14,285 nucleotides of DNA from DASXTW01 sp046726275 (GCA_046726275.1 JBKPAF010000079.1:1-14285); one strand, 5' to 3'; positions 6,629 to 14,000 are shown, counted from the first letter of the stretch. Notes: generated from the sequence alone by a model not told the origin. A program made the numbers and translations.

Positions 6629-8336
6629 CGTGGATCAGCTCGGTCCCCGACACGTCCCACCCACTCACCTGCGAGCGCGTGACTGCCACGACCTTCGCAT
6701 GACCTTCGGATTGCAACGCGGTCAAGTTCTCGGCCTCGTACAAGTGACGAGCCGCCCCCAGCGTCCCCGCCCCGTAGCAGCCACCGACAATGAAGGCAGG
6801 CCTGCCGTCGGGCTCGATGATCCGAACGGCGAGCCCGACGTCACTCACCAGGCTTCCGCTCTCGTCGATCCTCGGCATGAAGGCGTCCTCGTCCGTCCCG
6901 ATCGAGCGTTGTGAGTTGGCCTCATAGGGAAGTCCGCGGAACCACACCGGTGGCGAATAACGCTCGGCCAGCCGGGCGGTCAACTCGTTCGCCAACGGCC
7001 CTCCCAGCGCGACAACCGGGGTTCCGCCGTCCGCCGCGGCCGGGTCGTCGGTCATCTCGACCTCCTGGTACATGTCAGAGAGAAAGCTTCGAAGCTCTCC
7101 GAGGATCATCGCGAAGGAGAGCGGAACCACGTCCTCGCGCTCGCCCCGATCCGTCAACGCCTTCGGCCATTTGCCCATCACGACGGCGATCCGGGTGGCG
7201 CCCGTCGGATGCCAGAATGCTCGAAGGATCGCCTCCTGCTCAGCCTTCTTACGCTGTTCCTCGGTGAGATGCTCCACGTCGAACGGCCGCGCCTCGGGCA
7301 GCCGCGTATAGAGCACGGGGACCGCCCACTCCTCCTCGTTCGCGTCGGTGAAGATGGCCCACCGGGCCTGTCCGAGGGCGAACTCCACGGGAGTGCCGAA
7401 CGCCAGGGGACGATAGAAACCTTCGGCGAAGCTGATGGAGGCCCGGTCCGAGATCCTGGTCGCCATCGCCACGACCACCGGCATGCCCTGCTGCATCAGT
7501 GATTCGGCCACTCCGGCGAACGGGTCGGCCGAGCCGGTCTTCGCCCCCTCGCATGCGTTCAGGACGACCAGGCGAGGTGGGTCCGGGTCTCGTTCGTACC
7601 CCCACAGGAGGCTTCCGAGCGCCTCACCTGTGACCAATCGGGGGCGACCCTCGTCGTCCTGCATCACCAGCGCCCCCACGTTCTGACCCTCGATGAAGCC
7701 GCCGTGTCCGATGAAGTGGAAGACATGGCAATCGCGATCACGGAGGTGGTCGGTGAGCGAGCCCAGCGTCGGCTCCTTCACCTGCTCGAGCTCCACGTAC
7801 CCGGCCTCGACGGCGGCCGCCGTCGCGCGACGGAGCTTGTCCCATTCGGCATCGACGTCGAGCGTCTGCGTTCCCGGTGGGTTCGCGATCATCACCAGGA
7901 TCCGCAGCGGCGTGGAGATCTCGAGTGGCGTTACTGGCTCGGGCTGTTCCAAGTACCGGACGATCGGAGTTCGGCTGTTCAGGGCGAAGAAGCGGCGTCG
8001 CTTCGGCGTCCGCAACAGCTCCCACGGCAGGTCGATCAGTTCTGGCGCAGTGCCTAACCGAAGGCGGATGCGCAAGCCCCGTCCTGCCTCTCTCGCCGTG
8101 TCGAGGCTGCGCAGCAAGGAGTCCTCGACCCCATCACGGAAGACGGCCTGGTACAGCTGCTCGCCGATCCGCTGATCGTCCGAGCCGTCAGGCGACCGTT
8201 GATGGATTTCTGGTGGGAAGGTCACCCCCTCGATGGACTCTTCCCCCGCGGGCGACTGAACGCTGGCGCGATAGGCGTCGCCGACGCGCTCGACCTTCAG
8301 GTCGAGACTGATATACGAGACAGCCGGCCGCGGCAT
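6615..8336 (-). CDS. CHAT-domain (caspase-like) protease with unknown C-terminal domain
   Basis: A 573-residue soluble protein. Residues 1-125 form an N-terminal region with a PWELL motif typical of CHAT-protein leaders. A CHAT peptidase domain (about 140-350) has the expected His-Cys pair: H211 in HFIGHGG and C262 in VVLNACEGA. CHAT proteases are cysteine peptidases of the caspase/separase clan, usually switched on by a sensor partner or domain. The remaining 190 or so residues are distinct, with an alternating beta/alpha look and two marked sites: LGGPLAN around 444-450 and a glycine-rich GGCYGAGTLGAA around 518-529. I do not recognise this domain; it could bind a ligand or nucleotide. There are no TPRs, signal peptide or membrane helices. 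It is divergent from the cyclase-STAND gene at 8426 across 89 bases. Confidence 0.85.
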   Translation of the reverse strand: MPRPAVSYISLDLKVERVGDAYRASVQSPAGEESIEGVTFPPEIHQRSPDGSDDQRIGEQLYQAVFRDGVEDSLLRSLDTAREAGRGLRIRLRLGTAPELIDLPWELLRTPKRRRFFALNSRTPIVRYLEQPEPVTPLEISTPLRILVMIANPPGTQTLDVDAEWDKLRRATAAAVEAGYVELEQVKEPTLGSLTDHLRDRDCHVFHFIGHGGFIEGQNVGALVMQDDEGRPRLVTGEALGSLLWGYERDPDPPRLVVLNACEGAKTGSADPFAGVAESLMQQGMPVVVAMATRISDRASISFAEGFYRPLAFGTPVEFALGQARWAIFTDANEEEWAVPVLYTRLPEARPFDVEHLTEEQRKKAEQEAILRAFWHPTGATRIAVVMGKWPKALTDRGEREDVVPLSFAMILGELRSFLSDMYQEVEMTDDPAAADGGTPVVALGGPLANELTARLAERYSPPVWFRGLPYEANSQRSIGTDEDAFMPRIDESGSLVSDVGLAVRIIEPDGRPAFIVGGCYGAGTLGAARHLYEAENLTALQSEGHAKVVAVTRSQVSGWDVSGTELIHVRSW

Positions 8337-8362
8337 GCCTCACAGTGTTCCACATCGCGGAG

Positions 8363-8378
8363 GGTTGTTGGGTTGTTG
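8363..8378. repeat. Tandem 8-base repeat in divergent promoter region
   Basis: GGTTGTTG occurs twice head to tail, followed by a partial third copy (GTTG, 8379-8382). It lies midway in the 89-base gap between the divergent CHAT and cyclase-STAND genes. It could be a regulator binding site, since its position allows control of both genes; low complexity by chance is the alternative. Confidence 0.5.
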
Positions 8379-8409
8379 GTTGAAGTGGCGGCGCCCAGAG
8401 TGACCTACG

Positions 8410-8415
8410 TACGCT
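8410..8415 (+). promoter_or_regulatory. -10-like hexamer before the third cyclase
   Basis: TACGCT (TANNNT) ends 10 bases before the ATG at 8426, and no Shine-Dalgarno is present. This would give a leader of only a few bases or none. An overlapping TACGTA begins at 8406. No clear -35 is seen. Confidence 0.35.
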
Positions 8416-8425
8416 TGCAACCGCC

Positions 8426-11056
8426 ATGACAACGGTGTCGCGACTTCCGACCGGAACGGTGACATTCCTGTTCACGGACATAGAGGGCTCGACGCGCCTC
8501 GTGCAGGAGCTGGGATCGGGTTGGCTGGAGGTCGTGGAACAGCACAACCGCCTGATGCGGGACGCGGTCCTCCGGGCAGAGGGGGCGGTCGTGCGGACCG
8601 AGGGCGATTCGGCCTTCGCCGTGTTCCAGAGTGCGCCGGCAGCGGTTTCCGCCGCGGTGGAGGCGCAGCGAGAGTTGGGATCTCGCCCGTGGCCGGCCCC
8701 GATCCGAGTCCGCATGGGGCTCCATACCGGTGAGGGCGTCCTGGGGGGCGACGATTACGTGGGCCTCGACGTTCATCGGGCCGCCCGGATCGCTGGTGCG
8801 GGACACGGGGGTCAGGTCCTGCTTTCCGGGCCTACTCGGGCGGTCGTGGAGCACTCGCTTCCTCCTGGCGTGACCGTGCGAGCCCTCGGACGACACAGAC
8901 TCAAGGACCTGCCCGATGCCGAGGAGCTTCATCAACTGGTGATGGATGGCCTTCCCTCGGACTTCCCGCCGCCGAAGAGCCTGGAGGCTCCCACGAACCT
9001 CCCCTCGCCCCTCACCACCTTCGTCGGCCGCGAATCTGAGTTGGCGCGGATCAGGCAGCTCTTGCAGTCCACCAGGCTCCTCACGCTCACCGGTCCGGGT
9101 GGCACCGGAAAGACGCGCCTGGCCATCGAGGGCGCGACCGGCCTGCTGCCCTCGTATCCCGACGGCGTCTTCTTCGTCGACCTGGCCCCGATCGTCGACC
9201 CCGGTCTGGTCGGTTCCACGATCGCTGTGGCTCTCGGCGTTCATGAAGTCGCCTCTCGGAAGATCCAAGACGCGCTCGAGGACGCGCTTCGAGACCGGGA
9301 GATGCTCCTCGTGCTGGACAACTTCGAGCAGCTCCTCCCGGCCTCTCCCCTCGTCGCGGAGCTGTTGGGTGCGGCGCCGCGCCTCCGGATCCTCGTAACC
9401 AGCCGGGCGGCCCTTCACGTCAGCGGCGAGCAAGAGCTCCTGGTTCCTCCACTCAGGAGGCCGGGTCCGCGAGATGTTCATCCGGTCGAGCGACTCCAAG
9501 AGTACGAAGCAGTGGCCCTTTTCACGCAGCGGGCCGCCGGGGTAGATCCTGATTTCGCCATCACTGAGGAAAACGCTCCTGCCCTCGCCGAGATCTGCGC
9601 CCGTCTCGATGGGCTGCCGCTGGCCATTGAGCTCGCTGCCTCCCGCATCAGGCTGCTCTCGCCTAAAGCTATGCTCGACCGCCTCCAGCATCGCCTGGCG
9701 CTTCTCACCGGCGGGGCCCGGGACCTCCCGGCTCGCCAACGAACGCTTCGAGAAGCGATCGGGTGGAGTTACGACCTCCTCGACCCGACCGAGCAGACCC
9801 TGTTCGCCAGGCTTTCGGTCTTCGCCGGCGGCTGGACCCTCGAGGCCGCCCATGCCGTGGCCAACCCGGAAAGGGAACTGGGCCGCGAGACGGTGGACCT
9901 GCTCGACGCCCTCGTCGACCAGAGCCTGGTCCGCAGAGAGAGCGGCGGCGATCTTCGGTTCGGCATGCTCGAGACCATCCAAGAGTTCGGCCTCGAAGCT
10001 CTCGAGAAGGCCGGGGAGGCGGGCGAAAGCCGACGACGACATGCCCGGTATTACGTGGAGCTTGCGGAGGCGGCTGAACCGGAGTTGACGCTCCGAGATC
10101 GCGACTGGCTCGACCGACTCGGCCAGGAGCAGGACAATCTCCGAGCGGCCCTGCGTTGGAGCATCGACAGGGGCGAGGCCGAGCCGGGGATGCGCATCGC
10201 CGGAGCCGTGTGGCGCTTCTGGGAGCTGCGAGGCCACCTGGCCGAGGGCCTCCGATGGACGGAGGAGCTCTTGTCCTTGCCCACCGCCGGCGCCCGAACC
10301 CCAGCGCGGGCCAAAGCCCTGGGCGCGGCAGGGAGTCTCGCGTACTGGATGCGGGACACTGAAGCCGTGCTCGGCCCGTACGAGGAGAGCCTGGCAATCT
10401 CTCGGGCGCTCGGGGACCCCCGGGGTGAGGCCGAAGGTGCCTACAACATGGCGTTTGGCCACTTCCTCGCCGGAGACCTGCCGAAAGCCAGGGACCTTCT
10501 CCACCGGTCCGTGGAGTTGTACCGTCGCCTGGACGATCCGGTTCACTTCGCCCATGGGAACGCGGCTCTGGGCATGGTCGCGTACCAGGCCGGAGATCTG
10601 GAGACGGCTCGCGCGATCACGGCGGAAGCGCGGGAGACTTTCGAGAGGCTGGGCGACCTCTGGGGGATCGCGTTGTCGATCGGCCTCCTCGGTGCCATCG
10701 CACTAAAGGTTGGCGATTACGAAGCGAGCCGCGCCTTGGCGCTCGAGTCACTGGAGGCGAACCAGAGGCTGGAAAGCATGCTGGGCATCGGGGTAGGGCT
10801 CCAAGCGCTGGGGGTGTTGGCTGCCCGCCTGGGGCGTCCGGAGGCAGGCGTCCGTCTGGCGGGCGCAGTGGCCCGGTTGAAGGAGGCTGCCGGCGGCGAG
10901 GCCCCGCCATCGATCGTGGGGCTCGAGGACCCTCGCGACGTGGCGAAAGGCGCTCTCTCTGAGAGTGAGATCGCCAGGCTATGGGAGGAAGGTCGAGCAA
11001 TGACCCTTGATCAGGCGATCGCTCTGGCGCGTCGAGAGGGCGACCGCGTGCCCTGA
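8426..11056 (+). CDS. Class III cyclase fused to NB-ARC-like ATPase and TPRs
   Basis: An 876-residue cytoplasmic signalling protein. The cyclase domain (about 8-175) has metal aspartates D18 (FTDIEGST) and D61 (TEGDSAF), but the transition-state asparagine is replaced by H117 (LDVHRAAR) while R121 is kept. This DVHRAAR form recurs in the cyclase-ATPase subfamily, so activity or substrate may differ from classical cyclases. A STAND ATPase follows from about 200, with Walker A GPGGTGKT (K229), Walker B LLVLDN (D298) and the NB-ARC-type GLPL motif (396-399). A winged-helix-like segment and TPR repeats extend to about 850. Relatives often end in a LuxR HTH; this one stops without it. It is divergent from the CHAT protease gene. 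Probable role: a sensor whose ATPase/TPR part gates the cyclase; the ligand is unknown. Confidence 0.93.
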   Translation: MTTVSRLPTGTVTFLFTDIEGSTRLVQELGSGWLEVVEQHNRLMRDAVLRAEGAVVRTEGDSAFAVFQSAPAAVSAAVEAQRELGSRPWPAPIRVRMGLHTGEGVLGGDDYVGLDVHRAARIAGAGHGGQVLLSGPTRAVVEHSLPPGVTVRALGRHRLKDLPDAEELHQLVMDGLPSDFPPPKSLEAPTNLPSPLTTFVGRESELARIRQLLQSTRLLTLTGPGGTGKTRLAIEGATGLLPSYPDGVFFVDLAPIVDPGLVGSTIAVALGVHEVASRKIQDALEDALRDREMLLVLDNFEQLLPASPLVAELLGAAPRLRILVTSRAALHVSGEQELLVPPLRRPGPRDVHPVERLQEYEAVALFTQRAAGVDPDFAITEENAPALAEICARLDGLPLAIELAASRIRLLSPKAMLDRLQHRLALLTGGARDLPARQRTLREAIGWSYDLLDPTEQTLFARLSVFAGGWTLEAAHAVANPERELGRETVDLLDALVDQSLVRRESGGDLRFGMLETIQEFGLEALEKAGEAGESRRRHARYYVELAEAAEPELTLRDRDWLDRLGQEQDNLRAALRWSIDRGEAEPGMRIAGAVWRFWELRGHLAEGLRWTEELLSLPTAGARTPARAKALGAAGSLAYWMRDTEAVLGPYEESLAISRALGDPRGEAEGAYNMAFGHFLAGDLPKARDLLHRSVELYRRLDDPVHFAHGNAALGMVAYQAGDLETARAITAEARETFERLGDLWGIALSIGLLGAIALKVGDYEASRALALESLEANQRLESMLGIGVGLQALGVLAARLGRPEAGVRLAGAVARLKEAAGGEAPPSIVGLEDPRDVAKGALSESEIARLWEEGRAMTLDQAIALARREGDRVP

Positions 11057-11063
11057 GTCCCAT

Positions 11064-11093
11064 TTGCTCGAAAACCAGGCCCCCTCCTAGGAT
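11064..11093 (+). promoter_or_regulatory. Promoter candidate for the Asp-box protein
   Basis: TTGCTC (11064-11069) and TAGGAT (11088-11093) are 18 bases apart, matching sigma70-type spacing. They lie in the 75-base gap after the cyclase-STAND stop, so the secreted protein may be transcribed separately. Unlike the cyclase genes, this one has a leader with a good Shine-Dalgarno. Confidence 0.45.
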
Positions 11094-11117
11094 GAGGCAT
11101 TGCCTGCCACCGAGTTC

Positions 11118-11123
11118 AGGAGG
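11118..11123 (+). promoter_or_regulatory. Shine-Dalgarno of the Asp-box protein
   Basis: AGGAGG lies 8 bases before the ATG at 11132. It fixes this start over other candidates. Confidence 0.7.
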
Positions 11124-11131
11124 GCGGACTC

Positions 11132-12577
11132 ATGCGCAGATCGACCTCGCGGATCACCACCGGCTTTTCACTGCTCGTGGCTCTGAGCTTGCTCCTCTCC
11201 TTCAGTGGGATTGCCAGTTCAGGCCCTCAGCAGATCCCGACGAACTTCAACGCGAGCGCCCGGCCCGGGAACGAGGCCGAAGACGCCATCGCCATCAATC
11301 CAACCAACCCCTCGAACATCGTCGCGATGTCGGTCCTCCCGGGCGCAGAAGTTGGGATATTCGAGGGAGTCTCGTTCGACGGCGGCCTCACGTGGACCAG
11401 GCAGGTCATCGGCGATAACGATGAGCTCGGCGATATCTGCTGCGATGAGCAGCTCGCGTGGGACTCCTTCGGCAACCTGTGGATGACATATCTGTTCAAC
11501 GTCAGCGGCAACGTGCCCATCGCCCTCTCCACAGATGGGGGGCTGACGTGGGAGAAGGTTGCGGACGTCGTCCCGATCAAGCCCAAGGGGGTGGGCTCGC
11601 CGAAAGACCCGGGCTCCAAGGGCAACGGGGCTCACCTGAGGGGCACGGCCAGTGGAGACCAACCCTCAATCTCGGCAGCAGCCGGCAGCGTCTGGGTGAG
11701 CTATACGGTGTATCCCTCGACGGTGGTGCAGGCTTTCGGGGCGCCGGTCACCGGCCTGGGGGAGTTCGGTGAATTCAGCACGCCCCAGAACGTGCCAACC
11801 TCCTTCGGGAAGGGCAACTACGGGGACACCGCGGTGGGGCCAGATGGACAGCTGATGGTCACCTACCAGGACCAGACCATCGGGCAGGGAGGAGCACGGA
11901 TCTACACGTCGCTGGACTCTGACGGGCTCGGTCCGGAAGGATTTGACACTCCCCGGTTCTTCGCCCGCACCAGGGTTGGAGGCTTCGACTACCTCCCGGT
12001 CCAGCCGCACCGCTCGGTCGACGCCGAGGCGAGCCTTGCCTATGACCGGAGCGGAGGCGCCAACCATGGTCGCCTGTACGCGATCTGGACTCAGGAAGTG
12101 AAGAACGAGAGCGACGACATGGACATCATGTTCCAGTACTCCGACGACGACGGCGTCACGTGGACGCCCGCCGTCAGGCTGAACGACGACGCGGGGACGA
12201 ACAGCCAGGTCAACCCCTCGATCTCCGTCGACCAGGCAACGGGCTTCGTCGGGGTCGCCTGGTACGACGCGCGCAACGATCTGGGCGAGGGCGGACCCGG
12301 CGACACGAACGGGATCCCGAACGACGACGTTCAGCTCTGGGCTACGTACTCGACCGACGGCGGCGCGACGTTCGTTCCGAACTTCCAGGTGAGCGCGGGG
12401 ACCTCGAACTCCACCGGCGCCGAGAGCGGGTTCGACTTCGGGGACTACAGGCATTCGGCGTTCCAGTCGGGCAACTTCTACCCGGCGTGGTCGGACAACT
12501 CGAACAGCACTGGGGACAACCCGGACGGCATGCTGCATCAGCTGGACCTCTATACGGCGAGGATCCCCGTCTCGTAG
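11132..12577 (+). CDS. Secreted Asp-box (BNR) sialidase-like beta-propeller protein
   Basis: A 481-residue protein with a Sec-type signal peptide: a basic start (MRRSTSR), a hydrophobic core at about 10-26, and a likely cleavage near 30. The mature part carries four Asp-box (BNR) motifs, at 81-88 (SFDGGLTW), 133-140 (STDGGLTW), 337-344 (SDDDGVTW) and 407-414 (STDGGATF). These mark blades of a sialidase-type beta-propeller. I see no clear arginine triad or Tyr/Glu pair, so sialidase activity is not claimed; many such proteins are carbohydrate-binding or uncharacterised. C103 and C104 are adjacent cysteines. It is probably released or wall-associated, as no LPXTG, lipobox or C-terminal membrane anchor is seen. 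The start is supported by a strong Shine-Dalgarno. Confidence 0.85.
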   Translation: MRRSTSRITTGFSLLVALSLLLSFSGIASSGPQQIPTNFNASARPGNEAEDAIAINPTNPSNIVAMSVLPGAEVGIFEGVSFDGGLTWTRQVIGDNDELGDICCDEQLAWDSFGNLWMTYLFNVSGNVPIALSTDGGLTWEKVADVVPIKPKGVGSPKDPGSKGNGAHLRGTASGDQPSISAAAGSVWVSYTVYPSTVVQAFGAPVTGLGEFGEFSTPQNVPTSFGKGNYGDTAVGPDGQLMVTYQDQTIGQGGARIYTSLDSDGLGPEGFDTPRFFARTRVGGFDYLPVQPHRSVDAEASLAYDRSGGANHGRLYAIWTQEVKNESDDMDIMFQYSDDDGVTWTPAVRLNDDAGTNSQVNPSISVDQATGFVGVAWYDARNDLGEGGPGDTNGIPNDDVQLWATYSTDGGATFVPNFQVSAGTSNSTGAESGFDFGDYRHSAFQSGNFYPAWSDNSNSTGDNPDGMLHQLDLYTARIPVS

Positions 12578-12629
12578 CGGCTGGAGCCGCCCGTCCGTGG
12601 CCGGAGCTGTCCCGGCGCGAGGAGGAGCT

Positions 12630-12817
12630 TACTCGGAGGGCTGCCCCGAGATCGAGCGATACCTGGTCTCCGCGAGCGCCTGCGCTCCAACCGGGCAGAC
12701 CGCGAGCTGTACGAGCGCACCAAGCGCGAGCTGGCCAAGCGCGAGTGGAAGTACGTCCAGAACTACGCCGACGCCAAGACCGCCGTGGTCGAACAGATCA
12801 TTGCCGGCACGACATAA
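12630..12817 (+). pseudogene. Truncated, frameshifted remnant of a GrpB-family gene
   Basis: The region encodes the C-terminal third of a GrpB-family (UPF0157, nucleotidyltransferase-fold) protein. Frame 0 gives SEGCPEIERYLV up to 12668. One base is missing at about 12669, and frame 2 continues RERLRSNRADRELYERTKRE and then WKYVQNYADAKTAVVEQII to TAA at 12815-12817. Family members are about 170 residues; only about 62 remain and everything upstream of the CPEIER region is absent. It lies between two intact genes in an otherwise empty 258-base gap (12578-12835). This is a dead fragment left by deletion or recombination. The family call rests on the remembered pattern LYxxTKRELA...W.YVQ.YADAK. 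Confidence 0.72.
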
Positions 12818-12835
12818 GGGGAAGGCGCAGTCCCA

Positions 12836-13279
12836 TTGGAGCCGGGCGCGCAGGCGTTCGACATCGAGGAGGTCGAAGGAGTGGATGGAACGTCGGATGC
12901 GCCTGGCGAGGACTTCTTTCGCGCCTACATGGACGCCTATTGTGAAGCCTGGAATCGCCTAGACCTCAACGCGATCCTCGACACCTATCACCTGCCATGC
13001 TTCATCTACAAGTACGGCACTCTGTATGCGCTCTTGGACGAGGAAACGAAGAGAGACTACGTGGCCGGATTTGTCGAGTTGAACCGGAGCGTAGGGCCCG
13101 CGACGTGGGAGATGCCAACGTTCTCATTGGCTCGGTTGGGCAGCAACAGTGCATTGGTCACGGCGAGATGGGTCTTCAGGCGCCCTGACGGCACCGTGAT
13201 ATGGGACTTCGTTGACTCGCATCATTTCTGTCGGTTTGGCGGTCGCTGGAAATTCCTAGACCGAACGCTGCACGACTAA
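12836..13279 (+). CDS. SnoaL/NTF2-like domain protein
   Basis: A 147-residue soluble protein. Residues 26-50 form an amphipathic helix (FFRAYMDAYCEAWNRLDLNAI), followed by the curved-sheet pattern of the NTF2/SnoaL superfamily, ending VIWDFVDSHHF and GGRWKFLDRTLHD. Members include small isomerases, dehydratases and many of unknown function; no catalytic set can be assigned. The start is uncertain: TTG at 12836 follows a GGGGAAGG stretch at usable distance, GTG at 12881 sits on an AAGGAG sequence, and the first in-frame ATG is 12929, inside the helix, so it is unlikely. The first 22 residues look dispensable. It lies 18 bases after the GrpB remnant and converges on vapC. Confidence 0.72.
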   Translation: MEPGAQAFDIEEVEGVDGTSDAPGEDFFRAYMDAYCEAWNRLDLNAILDTYHLPCFIYKYGTLYALLDEETKRDYVAGFVELNRSVGPATWEMPTFSLARLGSNSALVTARWVFRRPDGTVIWDFVDSHHFCRFGGRWKFLDRTLHD

Positions 13280-13294
13280 CGCCGAATCCTTTTG

Positions 13295-13308
13295 CAGGTG
13301 CAAACCTG
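13295..13308. other. Small stem-loop between convergent genes
   Basis: CAGGT-GCAA-ACCTG forms a 5-base stem with a GNRA-type loop in the 43-base gap between the NTF2-like gene and vapC. An alternative pairing is TTTGCA/TGCAAA (13291-13304). There is no following T tract in either direction, so it is at best a weak terminator. Confidence 0.25.
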
Positions 13309-13322
13309 AGTTGGCAGACGGG

Positions 13323-13721
13323 TCAAGCCAACGGTTGAGCGACCGCATCGGCCACTCGCAGGATCTCGGCATCCAAGGTGAGCAGCGGGATCGAGGCCTC
13401 TTCCGCCACGGAAACATAGGCAGCGTCATAGGCGGTGAGGCCCTGAGCCACCCACCGGGCAACGGAGGACAGGTCGGGCTGGACCAGCTCCAGAGCCAGG
13501 TCGTCCAGCCCCCCCGCCAACTGTTGGAGGGCCTCCGCATCCCATCCCCAGCGCCGCCCAGAGACGTTCAGGATCTCCAACGGCAAGAGCGGGGGGGCCA
13601 GGATGCCAAGCTCGCCTCGCTCGAACTCGGCTCGAAGCTTCCGCGCGGGCGCGGCGCCCGGTCCTCGCGACCCAGTGAACCACAGCAAGATCACCGATGC
13701 GTCCAGAACGCACTCCCGCAT
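13323..13721 (-). CDS. vapC: PIN-domain toxin, VapC family
   Basis: A 132-residue PIN-domain ribonuclease, expected to cut RNA (often tRNA) when free of its antitoxin. The acidic active-site set is present: D7 (VLDASV), E49 (LPLEIL), D99 (AYDAAY) and D117 (LTLDAE), so it should be active. Length is normal for the family. It lies 11 bases downstream of the antitoxin gene on the same strand, the standard antitoxin-first operon. No strong Shine-Dalgarno precedes its ATG, which suggests translation coupled to or limited by the antitoxin. Confidence 0.88.
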   Translation of the reverse strand: MRECVLDASVILLWFTGSRGPGAAPARKLRAEFERGELGILAPPLLPLEILNVSGRRWGWDAEALQQLAGGLDDLALELVQPDLSSVARWVAQGLTAYDAAYVSVAEEASIPLLTLDAEILRVADAVAQPLA

Positions 13722-13732
13722 CGGGCCGTCTT

Positions 13733-13978
13733 TCAGGCTCGAGCGTCCCGTTCGGCCCGGATAGCTCCCACGGGATCGTCGTGAGGCAGCCGGGCGAAGA
13801 GCCGGTCGACACGGCGAAGAGCGGTCCGGGCCTGCCGGCTGGCGCCGGGACCCCGCGCCAGGCCGAGATCACGCTGGGCGAGCTCGGCCAGGTACGCGCT
13901 CCGGCTCAAGCCGCGGTCTCTGGCCGCTCGGTCGATCCGCCTGAGGAGCCTGTCGTCTATGGACAGGAGAACCTTCAC
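13733..13978 (-). CDS. vapB: Ribbon-helix-helix antitoxin, VapB family
   Basis: An 81-residue protein whose first 40 or so residues form a ribbon-helix-helix fold (KVLLSIDDRLLRRIDRAA, then GLSRSAYLAEL). It would dimerise, bind its own promoter and neutralise VapC through its tail, which is Arg-rich and ends RAERDARA. The start is taken as GTG at 13978: it begins exactly at the RHH strand, and TATACT lies 7 bases upstream, suggesting a leaderless message. An ATG at 14005 would add nine residues, but that start lies upstream of the -10 and would run through the palindromic operator. Confidence 0.82.
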   Translation of the reverse strand: MKVLLSIDDRLLRRIDRAARDRGLSRSAYLAELAQRDLGLARGPGASRQARTALRRVDRLFARLPHDDPVGAIRAERDARA

Positions 13979-13985
13979 GCTCCCT

Positions 13986-14000
13986 AGTATATCCGGATAT
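13986..14000 (-). promoter_or_regulatory. vapBC promoter -10 with overlapping palindromic operator
   Basis: On the minus strand TATACT (13991-13986) is a near-perfect -10, 7 bases before the GTG of vapB. It overlaps a perfect 12-base palindrome, ATATCCGGATAT (13989-14000). An RHH antitoxin dimer bound there would block RNA polymerase, which is the usual autoregulation. The -35 is not obvious. Confidence 0.55.

Noticed and set aside
8405..10555. 716-codon minus-strand ORF opposite the cyclase-STAND gene
   Set aside because: It is a long stop-free shadow caused by high GC content. The plus strand has complete domain motifs, and the minus product has no recognisable domain.
12597..12962. 121-codon ORF across the GrpB remnant
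   Set aside because: Only its first third reads as GrpB; after 12668 it is out of frame and runs into the next gene.
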